Below are positions 35,404 through 47,400 of a DNA stretch of 64,000 nt, in pieces. Under the pieces are notes generated by a model. The model saw nothing but the letters and a program-made list of their open reading frames with translations, did not search any database and had not been told where the DNA came from. Numbering within the stretch: position 1 is the first letter of the stretch; every line of letters starts with the position of its first letter. The translations under genes were made by a program, and so were the position numbers. Source of the stretch: Cannabis sativa (Eukaryota; Streptophyta; Magnoliopsida; Rosales; Cannabaceae); contig NC_083602.1 of the NCBI RefSeq assembly GCF_029168945.1, positions 33,001,219-33,065,218 of the forward strand. The letters run 5' to 3'.

Positions 35404-38400
35404 CTGCAACAAAAACATCATTAATGTAAGCTTGACAAAAAAGAGAGTTAAAATACTATTGAAAAAATAACTTATATGAAATACTTTTACATGTCTTTGC
35501 ATTAGCATTAGCATTTAAGAACACCTCTAGTCTAAATCATCTTTATCGAATTTAGTTTGACAAAATCGAAAAACTCGATTTTAATATTATAACGAAGAGA
35601 CAAAGCTCAAAATATATTTCTAATAAGTAGGTCTCATGTATATAAAATAAAATTTTGAGTCATAAATTACTAGTTCTTTAGAATGCTAGTTAGTCTTTCT
35701 CATTGTATATATATATATATAAATATATATATAAATTGAGAACTTATCTATAGAAATATAAAAGGACTCAAGAGAAGAACTCAATCACAAGACTTACAAA
35801 AGTTGAGAAAGTCCTGAATGAAGATTATTATTTATAGAGAGCTAGTTACAGAGTGAAGAAACAAGAAAGAAATAACAAAAAATAACAGCCAAAACAAGTG
35901 GCAAAACTAACTGACTTCACCTAAACAACTAACTGCAACTAATTGTTTTCAACTAACTCTTTACACTGGTTATCATTCCCTCTCAAGCAAAATAGTGAGG
36001 AACACACTTTAAGCTTGTCTTTGAGATAGTGAAAATGATCCATGGAGAGACACTTGATGAATAGATCAGCAGTTTGATCAACAGAAGGTACATATCGAAC
36101 CTCCAATGTCTTGGCCAATAGTTGATCTCTAATAAAGTGTTGATCGATTTCAATATGTTTAGAACGTGTGTAAAATGATGGATTAGCTGCAAGTGAGGCT
36201 GCACTTTGATTTCCAAATCCAAATAATTTGGCAGACTGGAAGAGAGACAAGAATTTTTTTAAGTAGATAACATATCTAATTCACCTCATCAACAACATTA
36301 GTCATAGCACGAAATTCACTTTCAGTGCTTGATTGAGCAACTACTTGTTTCTTCTTTGCAAACTAAGATATCATATTACCACCTAAAAATACTGCATAAC
36401 CACCAGTAGATTTTCTATCATCAAGAGAAGTTACCCAATCAGCATTCGAGTATGCTTGTAGATCTAATCTAGTAGTTAGTTGTATGAACAAACCCTCATT
36501 AGCTGTAACTTTAAAACATATTAACAATCGTTTACATGCATCCAAATGTGTTATAGTTGGAGTATGTATGAATTGACTTAATTTATTGACAATGAAATCT
36601 ACATCTAGTCTAGTAAGGGCAAGATACTGTAGAGCTCCCAAAGTATTTCTATATAATGTTAGATTTGGAAATTGATCACCAATGGCCAGAGACAACTTGT
36701 GGGCTGAGCTTGAGGGGCGAGGACTTGGTTTTGATCCATCTATTTTTATTTTGCTATAGATTTGGACTATGACAGGTGCATTCCAGCTTGAGTTCTCTTG
36801 ACTTCCACTCCCAAAAAATAATGAAGAGGACTCATGTCCTTCACATCAAACTCATTATTCAGATCTTGAATGAGTTTGGACACTAAATTCTTAGGACCTA
36901 TGACCAATATGTCATTAATGTATACAAGAAAAAGAATTTGGTTGTCACTAGAACCTGAAATGAAGAGAGAATTATCAGCTCTGGAGCTTGTGAGCCCTTT
37001 GTTGTAGAGAGTGGATTTGAGCTTTTCATTCCAAGCTCTAAAAGCTTATTTTAGGCCATAAATAGCCTTGTGTAATTTACATACATGTGTAGGATAATTG
37101 GGATCCACAAATCCTAGTGGTTGAGTCATAAAAACAGACTATTGTAGTGTTCCATTGAGAAAAGCATTTGAGACATCAAGCTGAGGGATTGTCCAATTGT
37201 TACTGCCAAAGTCAATAAGGCCCTCACATTTGTTGGCTTAACCACATGACTAAAATTTTCTGTATAGTTTATCTCTGGTGTTTGAGAGTAACCTTTTGCC
37301 ACTAGCCTAGACTAAATTTGTCAATTGAGCTATCAACATTCAATAATATTCTGTGAACCCATTTATTTCCCACAAGATGCAAGTTTGGTTCATAAAGTAC
37401 TAGAGACCATGTGTTGTTTTTCTTAAGGGCAAAATTTTCTTTCTGCATTGAAGTAAACCAGAGAGGATCAACAAGAGCTTGTTTTAAGGTGGTAGCTTCT
37501 TTTGGTAGGGTAGATTCAGGGAGAGGATGTAGTGTGGAAGCATAGGCTTTTGGTTTATGGATACTAGATTTTGATCTGGTTTGGATGATATGTTTATTTG
37601 CTGCAATAGATGAGGAATTTTAGCTATTTGTGTGTGATGATTTTGGTACAGGCAGAGAGATATTTGATTCAGTGATTGGTGCAGGGATAGATTGTGGTGG
37701 TATAGGAGAGATATTGTTCCCTGAAGTAGTTTGAGGAGTACAAGGGTTTACTCTAGAAACTGAGCTAGGAAGATTGAAACTCTTGTTTAAAGCAACAGTA
37801 CCTGTTGTGGTGTCATTAAGGTAACTAACACTAGCACAATGTGTTTATGGCATTTCAGGTGTAGAAGCTAACATAGTAACAGAGCGAGACTGTTAGGCTA
37901 TTTTTATCTTAAGTTTCGGGTCACTTTCTATAGTTGTTTTTCTTCTTTATTATTATTTTTGAAATGGAATTACTGTTGTTTTCTTTGGTTTCGGGTTTCA
38001 CACTTGGAATGGATAAATTAATCAAATTTTAAAAAATAACGATCTATAAAATAGAGAAAATTTTACAAGAAAATAAAGCTGAAAGTTTAAGCCTAAATTT
38101 GATTATGTTTGGTTCCTATTTTGGAAAAAGTGAAAACATATAAGTTTTAGATATCTTTTTCCTCTTTCTAAAGCTTTTTGAATTATCTCGTTTGGAGTAT
38201 GTATGTGAAAGTTATGTATATTTTACTGAGAGATATTGAAGCGAGAAATTAAGCTAGTCGCGACTAGGTCTTTCATGGTCGCGATGAATTATGTGGTCGC
38301 GACTATGGAGTTTAGGCAGAAAGCTTATTTTTTGAGATTAACCTATGGCCGCGACTAGGCTTTAGGTAGTCGCGTCTATGGGCTAAAGATGATATTTTTG

Positions 38401-41400
38401 GGTAGTTTGTAATTTCGCCATTCAAAGATATCTGCATTATTTTTTATATAAGGGTTTTGTGTTTTAGAAGCAAAATACTCAGAAATTGAACCCTAGAACT
38501 AACAAAGGCAACAAAGGAAGCAATTGTGGTGACCTGGAGTGAGATCACCAACTAGTTCTTTCTTTTCCCTTTTTATTTCTTTATGTTAATTTCTGTTTCA
38601 AGAATTATTATGGATGTGAACTTGAGTGTTATGAACTAAATTCTCAATTTAGGGATATGATGAATGTTAGATGATGTTTCTTCAATTTAGTTAATGCAAT
38701 TATTAGTTTTAAAATCTTTCCTATATTGTGTAACTTGTTCTTATTTGTTTTTAATTACATATTTTAGACTGACCATCTTAAATGTGATTTATGATCCTAA
38801 TATGAAATTTGAGAAGTGAATATTAAGAATGCTCTAATAGGATAAACATAAGTTTTGATGTAAAATGAGACTATTTACATAGCTTATGTGATTTTTAAAT
38901 TCTAAATTTAATGCAAGTTATATGTTAATTTACTTCAGAGATGTAAGTAGGTATGATATGATTTAAGACCTTAATGATCTGAGAAGAGTTAGGGTTATTT
39001 TGATAAGCTATCGTCACCAAAAGGGAGAGAATTAATAATTAACATTAACAATTAGGAAACTGAACTAATAGGATTCATATTCCTAAACATTTATCCATAA
39101 TTAATTATAGTTTTATTATTATTTTTCTGTTTTTCAATTTTCAGTTATTAAATTATTCAACATTTTTATCAATTTTACCAAATAGAAACATAAATCTAAT
39201 TTAGTGGTACTCAATAACATTCCATGTGGATCGACCTCACCTATGTGAGTTTAAAATTTTAATGGATTATGTATACTTGCGTAGTTGTTTACAATTTACG
39301 TAACAAGTTCTTAGCACCGTTATCGGAGAATCGAGTAAATATTAATATTACAATAATTAGATTAAATTCTACTTTGGTTAATTATTTTTGCTTATTGTTA
39401 ACCTATTTCTTTTCAATTTTTCTTACTCTATTTCAGGTATTGGGAGTGTATGCGACGTCAAGTAAAAAGTGTAATAGTGCTTGTTGATCCTGAAATTGAG
39501 AAGATCTATAGAAGAAATAAAAGAAACAAGAGGCAAGAAAGAAGTGCAGTGAGGACTGAACTAGAAGCATTCATGGCTGACAATAGTAATGGCAGCAACA
39601 ACAGTAACAATGGAGGTGACGTAGAAGACCAGGCAAACGATCGTAATCCACCTGACCGTAGTTTGAGGGACTATGTTCTTCCAACATTGACGGGGGTTCA
39701 GTCTTATATAAGACCACCCGTCGTAGAAGCCAATAATTTTGAGATAAAGCCAGCCATACTCCAAATGGTACAATTTTCAGTCCAGTTTGGTGGACTACCC
39801 TCAGAAGATCCAAACCTGCATCTATCTAACTTCGTGGAGTTATGTCAAACATTTAAGGTGAACGAAGTTAGTGATGACGCCATCCGCTTGAGACTGTTCC
39901 CATTCTCGTTGAGGGAGCGAGCTAAAATTTGGTTGGTGTCTTTGCCACCTAACTCCATTGATACATGGACTGACTTGGCAATGAAGTTCTTATCCAAGTT
40001 CTTTCCTCTAGTTAAAGTTGTCAGGCTGGGAAGAGAGATTAATAATTTTTGTCAGCTTGACAATGAATCTCTTTATGAGGCTTGGGAGAGATTCATGGAT
40101 CTCATTAGAAAGTGTCCACATCATGGGATCGAGAAGTGGATGTTGGTCCACAATTTCTACAATGGGTTGGTTGGCAATACCCGAATAATCATAGATGCAG
40201 CAGCTGGTGGGGCTTTTATGAGAAAAAGTACGAATGAGTCGTATGACTTGCTTGAAGAGATGGCCATGAATAACCAACAATGGCCAACTGAGAGAAGCCA
40301 ATTAAAGAAAGTTGCGGGTACGCACAAAGTTGATGCCATCACTAAGTTGACAGCCCAAGTGGAAGCCTTGACTAAGTTGATGATTGCTTAGGTAAAATAG
40401 GCTCAAGTTACTTGTGAGCTTTGTGGGGGGCCTCACACATATGAACCTGCCCAATGGATGTGAACAGTTTGCCAATGGATCAAGCTAAAGCCATTGAAAA
40501 CTATTCTGAGAACAATAACTATGGGTGCAACTAAGAAGGGAGTCATCGTAAGAACTATCAAGGACAGACTTCAAATCAACAGCAACAAGGCTTCTACCAA
40601 CAAAGAATTTAGCCCCAGCAAAGCCAATAACCAAGTTCTAGTGGAGGCTCAAATATCCAAGCTGATTCATTGCTCCAATTCATGATGGAGACTAAAGCCT
40701 CGATTAAAAATTTAGAAACTCAAATGGGATAGTTGGCTACTCAAGTGGCAAAACAAGCTTAAAAAATTCACCTAGTAGTAGTGAGGTAAGGGATAAGGAG
40801 CAGTGTCAAGCAATTACTTTGAGAAGTAGGAAGAAGTATGAGGGGCCTAGTGAGAAACAACAAGTGGAAGAAGTAGTTCAGGATAAACAGGCACCGATAC
40901 CAGAAGAAAAGAAGACTACTGAGGGTCTTACATCAAAAGAAGTGTCACCACCTATCAACATCGAGCATTATGTCAAAATTCCTTATCCGCAGAGGCTCTG
41001 CAAGAATAACATGGACAAGCAATTTTTTAAATTTTTGGAAGTATTCAAGAAGCTGCACATCAACGTCCCGTTTGCGGAAGCTTTGGAGCAGATGCCGACT
41101 TACCTTAAATTTATGAAGGAGATTTTAGTAAAGAAAAAGAAGTTGGAGGAATATGAGACAGTGGCACTTACTGAAGAGTGCAGTGCAATATTGAAGAAGA
41201 AACTACCGTCCAAGCTAAAGATTCGGGTAGTTTCAATATTCCTTGCTCGATAGGGGGTTCAGTTGAGACAAGGGCTCAATGTGACTTGGGGGAAAGTATA
41301 AATCTAATGCCTCTATCAATTTTTCAAAGGCTAAAACTGAGAGAAGATCATCCTACAACAATATCTTACAAATGGCAGACCGATCCATTACTCATTCTTG

Positions 41401-44400
41401 GGGTATAATTGAAGACCTCTTGGTAAAGATTGGTAAATTCATTCTTCCTGCTGATTTCTTAATTCTTAACATGGAAGAAGATGAAAATATTCCCATCATT
41501 TTGGGAAGACCATTCTTGGCCATGGGGAGAGCTTTAACTGATGTTCAAAAGGGGGAGTTAAGGTTGCGAGTTCAAAATGAGGAAATGACTATTAATATCT
41601 TTGCCGCAACTAAAATTCCCACTTGTTGTAGAGTGGAAGTTATAAAGGAGGGTCAAGAAGAAGTAGTTGTTAAAAAGAAGAAAGGGAAGCGCAAAGAACA
41701 ATTTCGCACTATTGGACGACATATAAAAAGATTAATGTGTGAAAATTGTGAAGGTGAGTCTCATCTTTTGGATAGCTTCGACATAAGCAACACGGGAGGA
41801 TAGTTTTCTTCATTCGGTACAAGGGCTCTGATGGATGCAAGAGGTGGACTTTATCCCAGATAAAGTTTTAAAGAGGAAATGAACATCCAGCTATATGATA
41901 TTAACGACAATATTCTTGGGAGGCACCCCAAGTTTTACAGTTATTTTTAGTCAATTTGAGACATTTGTGGTTTTATTTTTATTTCGTCTTTAATTTGTTT
42001 TAGTATCTTTTCTTCTGCAATACACAAACAGCGGAAAGCATGCAAAAAACATGAAGAAAAATCAGTCGATCACTACAGTGGTCGTGACCAGCAAACAGTC
42101 TAGTCGCGACCAATTTCATGGTTGCAACACCAGAAGTTACAGAGAAGTCCAGGAAATTTTTCCTGTTCCAGTAGTCGCAACCAAGAAAGTTCACAGTCGC
42201 GAAAAATTTTTATGGTCGCAACTAGGGAACCTAGCAGAGAGGCTCAAATTTTAGCATTACAGTGGTCGCAACCACAATTTAGCTGGTCGCGACGAGGGCC
42301 CCCAATCAACTTTAAAAGCCCCACGTCAGAAACAAGAATGAAAAAAAAAAACTTGGCATATCCTCCACGATTCCAGCCGTATGAACAACCACCATTGAAC
42401 CCCTACTAATGGGGGTCTCAAGTAAGTCCTACTCTCTCTTTGGGTTTAAAGTCACTTTGGGGACAATGTGAAATTTTAAGTTTGAAGGAGGGGCTTAATT
42501 AATTTTGTTTTTGGTTGTTTAGTTTTATTTGTCTATTTTAGTTGATTTATTATGCATAGATCAATTTTGTTAATGTTGTTATTTGTGGAATAGATTGAAA
42601 TTTTAAACCGTGTGCTCGATTCATTAACTCTTTGGATTAATTTAGATGCTTGTGAAAATTTTTAGATTGATGTTGATTTTCAGTGTTTGAAGTGTATTAT
42701 AATTGTTTTACTTAGTTTTGTGGAATGATTGCTTGAATGATGTAGAACTTGCATGATTTATTCTTTTGATGTGAAATCCTTGATAATATTTGCTAAGAAT
42801 ATGATTTAGGCAATTTTTTTGGACAGTTTAAGCCTTTCAAGCCTACCTTCATGTGATTATCCTTAATGTACCAAGTTGAGCCTAAATATTTTTTTTTAAA
42901 TTGTATCACCTATTTAAACTTAAAATGTAGCCATTCACTTTTTTTATTCCCAATGCACCTTACATTTGTCATAAGCTTAGGAATAAGTTTGGACGAGTGA
43001 AAAGTTGTGTGAGTGAAATTTTTCAAAAATTGGTGATTGAGAAGAGTTTGAAAAAAAAGTGCAAAGTGTTTTCCGCCATCACTAAGAAGAAGAAAAAAAA
43101 AAGCAAAGTATATTTCTTGTTTCTTGAAAAAAAAAAGAAAAAAAGAAAATATTAATTTAAAAAAATGATGTTGGAACTCGTAGTTATGAAATTCTCAATC
43201 ATTGAAATTTTTGGGCACCTTTCGGGATATGCAATTCATTTTGGGTGCTTGATGATTTATAGTGTGCTTATTGTATAATATAGCCTAAATGATTTTTTAT
43301 GTACCTATTACCTAAGCCATGACATTACTGCTGGGTTTTATGCCCTAAATAAAACTCATTTCAATATAATCAGATTTACTTATTAATATAGATCAGAAAT
43401 AACATTTAATGTTGCATGGTTCACATGATTTATTTCATGATTATATGTACATAATGTATGAATTCGTCTAAAACCTTTTTCACATACTTGATCATGTTTA
43501 TTGTGTTGTCAATACATTAGAAAGTAAACATGACTATGTGAATAAAGTTTCCTAGATTTATCAGACACAGGGTTTTACTGATATAATAATCTACAACAGA
43601 GTTTACTTACATTTGGAGAAGTGCTATGTTCTTTCCAGAGCATTGGTTAAAGTAAAGCTCAGGTTGGATGCATGGAGTATGCATCGGAAGGGACTGATAT
43701 TGAACTTTGACTTAGATTTATTAAACTTACCGTAATATCTATTCAAGTCAATATCGCCTAGTTGATCCTAGATCAAATGTTCTTAATCCTGTTATGATTA
43801 GGCTCAATCTTGAAAGTCTATTCGTGTTCTTTGATTTGATAGTTAAGCCTACTTTTAGGTCAGGGTGATACGTACATTTTGGGAACACGGTAGTGCAATT
43901 AAGTGGGAGCGCTAGCATAAACATGGAATCTATAGCTTCTATCTGGCGAATAGTAAGCAAAGGATGATCTCCTTCGAGCTTGACCAAACGAACATAAATG
44001 GTGGAGTACTCATTTCACATAAGCTGAAATATCATTTATACGGGGTCAAGTGTTTTAAGGATAAAATACATAGTAGGGTGTTACGGTAATCTAATCCCTT
44101 TACAGTGTAGATCATTCATATAGAGGATCATTGGTCACATTAGGATTATAATAATGGATAACTGATGATGCGTCTATATGGTGGAACATATAGAGCATTC
44201 TATTATACTGAGAGTGTAATTCTAAGTTCTATGCGTGGATTCAACGAAGAATTAATAAGTTAGTGAATTTTAGTAATAAATTCTTGATCTACTTATTGGA
44301 AGCTCGGTTATATAGACCCATGGTTCCCGCACTAGTTGAGATAATATTGCTTGTAAGACTCATATAATTGGTTTTGATTAATCAATTATAATTCTCAAAT

Positions 44401-47400
44401 TAGACTATGTCTATTTGTGAATTTTTTCACTAAGTAAGGGCGAAATTGTAAAGAAAGAGTTTATAGGGGCATATTTGTTAATTATGATACTTTGTATGGT
44501 TCAATTAATAAATATGATAAATGATAATATTATTTAATAATTATTTATAGTTATTAAATAGTTAGAATCGGCATTTAAATGGTTGAATTAGAAAATTGGC
44601 GTTTTTGAGAAAATCAGATGCAGAATTGAGAAAACTGCAAAATCCAAGTAAGGCCCATTACTTTACATGGCCGGCCACTTGGTTTGAATTTTTAAACTGA
44701 TATTTTCATTATTTTAATGCCAAATAATTCAAACCTAACCCTAGTGGAATGCTATAAATAGATAGTGAAGGCTTCAGGAAAATTACACTTCTGATTCAGA
44801 AAAAACTGAGCCTTCTCTCTCCCTATCTTTGGCCGACCCTTCTCTTTCTCCTTCCCTCTTCAATTTCGAAATTCTTAGTGTAAGAGTAGTGCCCACACAC
44901 AGCAAGTGATACCTCAATCATAGTGAGGAAGATCGTGAAGAAAGACTTTCAGCAAGAAGGAGTTTCAGCATCAAAGATTCAGAGAAAGAGATCCAGGTTC
45001 AGATATTGATAATGCTCTGCTACAGAAAGGAATCAAGGGCTAGATATTTGAACGGAAGGAGTCATTATATTCCGCTGCACCCAATGTAAGGTTTCCTAAA
45101 CTTTATATGTGTTTATTTCATCGTTTTAGAAAGTTCATATTTAGGGTGTTAATCAACATACTTGTGAGTAGATCTAAGATCCTGGTAAAATAATTTCCAA
45201 CAATTACAACCTTGAAAGTCCTTTTGATATCGAGCAAGGATTGTTAACATTAGCGGAGAGGGGTAGTCATGCAAGCATATTGATTAGCTTATGGTTGCGA
45301 CTAGGCGTTAGATGGTTGTGACTATGGGCTAAAGATGGGAATTTTGAGCAGTTTTATAATTTCTCCATTCGAACATATCTGCATTATTTTCTATATAAGG
45401 ATTTCGTATTTTAGAAGCACAATACTCAAAAATTAACCCTAGAACTAAAAGAGGCAGCAAAGGAAGCAATTATGGCGACCTAGAGCGAGATCACCAACTA
45501 GTTCTTTCTTTTTCCTTTTTATTTCTTTATGTTAATTTATGTTTTAAGAATTATTATGAATGTGAACGTGAGTGTTATGAACTAAATTCCCAATTTAGGG
45601 ATATAATGAAGGTTAGATGATTTTTTTCAATTTAGTTAATGAGATTATTAGTTTTTCTGCCCTATATTGCGTGATTTGTTCTTATTTGTTTTTAATTACA
45701 TAGTTTAGACTGACCATCTTAAATGTGATTTATGGTCCTAATATGAAATTTGAGAAGTGAATATCAGCAATAGTCTAATAGGACAAACATAAATTTTGAT
45801 GTAAAACGAGAGTATTTACATAGCTTATGTGATTTTTAAATTCTGAATTCAATGCCAGTTATATGTTAATTTACTTCAGAGGTGCAAATGGATATGATAT
45901 GATTTAAGACCTTAATGATTTGAGAAGAGTTAGTGTTATTTTGATAATCGGTCATCACCAAAAGAGAGATAATTAATAATTATCATTAACAATTGGGAAA
46001 CTGAACTAACTGGATTCATATTCATAAATATTCATCCATAATTAATTACACTTTAATTGCTATTTTCCTGCTTTTTAATTTTCAGTTATTTAATTTTTCA
46101 ACATTTTTATTGATTTTACCAAATAGAAACATAAATTTAATTTAGTGGTACTCAATAACAATTCCCTGTGGATCGACCTCACTTGTGTGAGTTTAAGACG
46201 ACAATAGATTTCGTATACTTGCATAGCTGTTTACAATTTGCATAACAGAGATATAGGTGCAGCAGTTTCCTCAGAAGCATGTACAGTAGGCACAATATTA
46301 TTAATATTTAGGGGAGATGTAAGAAAGGATGTAGTAGGAGACATGTGCATTGAGGAAGAATGTACCTGTTGTGATGTTGCAAGTTGAAGTGCTGGAAAAT
46401 CTTCCTCATTTAAAGCCACATTTCTTGCTATGTATACCCCGCCAACTTGATCTTCACATAAATAGCCCTTGTGATGCAGTGAATAACCAACTAGAATGCA
46501 TTTTTCAGATCTCATTGAGAGTTTATGACTGTTGTATGGTCTCAAGTGTAAGTAGCAAGTGCACCCAAAGGGCTTGAGCATTGTGCAGTCAGGGACCTTG
46601 TAAAATAGGAATTCATAGGGGGATATTTCTCCAAGAACTCGAGTAGGTAACCTATTAATGAGATACACAACATGCTGAAAGGCAAGCCACCAATAAGATA
46701 AAGATAAACCAACTTGTGCCAATAGAGTAAGTCCAGTTTCTGTAATGTGGAAATGTTTTCTTTCAGCACGACCATTTTGTTAATGGTCATAAAGGCATGG
46801 ATGTTGGAAATGGACTCCATGTTGAGTTAGAAAAGATGCTAGAGACCTATACTCACCACTCCAATCTGATTGAACAAATTTAATTGGTAGATCAAATTAC
46901 TTTTCAACAAATGTTTTGAATTGCATAAAAGTGTTATAGGCTTGGGATTTTGAGGATAGGGGAAATTTCCATCTGTACCTACTAAAATCATCTAAGAAGT
47001 GAATATAGTACCTATGACCTTCCTTAAATGGTGTATGAGAGGATCCCCACAAATCACTGAGGACCAATTCAAGAGACCGAGAGGCTCGAGACTCAAAGAT
47101 TGAATAAGGAAGTTTGTGGTTTTTACCTTTTTTTGTAGGCCTCACAAAACCTTCATTCTTTTAAATTTCTTGGAATATTGAGTGTAGCTAAGATTTAAGG
47201 TGTTGGATGTTTTAGTTTTGAGTGTCAAGACTGACATTAGATTTTTGAGCAAGAAAAAGTGCAGAGTCATTAACAATTAGAAATTTGAAAATATCATCTT
47301 TGTTTATAGAAGAATCAGTACAAGGGTGAGAGGTTATATTAACAACACTCTTATTACATTAAGAGGAAATGTAAATGGAAGATTTTATAGGATCTTGAGA

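Larger units (their letters stand above)
37891..46247 (+). mobile_element. Athila-like Ty3/gypsy element with gag-protease only
   Basis: The order is 5' LTR 37891-39305, PBS, gag, protease, a non-coding region and a truncated 3' LTR ending at 46247. A near-perfect target duplication (GAGAC at 37886-37890, GAGAT at 46248-46252) marks its insertion into the copia linker region. A 1874-bp solo LTR sits at 43329-45202. No RT, RNase H or integrase can be read between the protease and the 3' end, so it is a non-autonomous or internally deleted member. Its orientation is opposite to that of the transporter gene. Confidence 0.85.
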
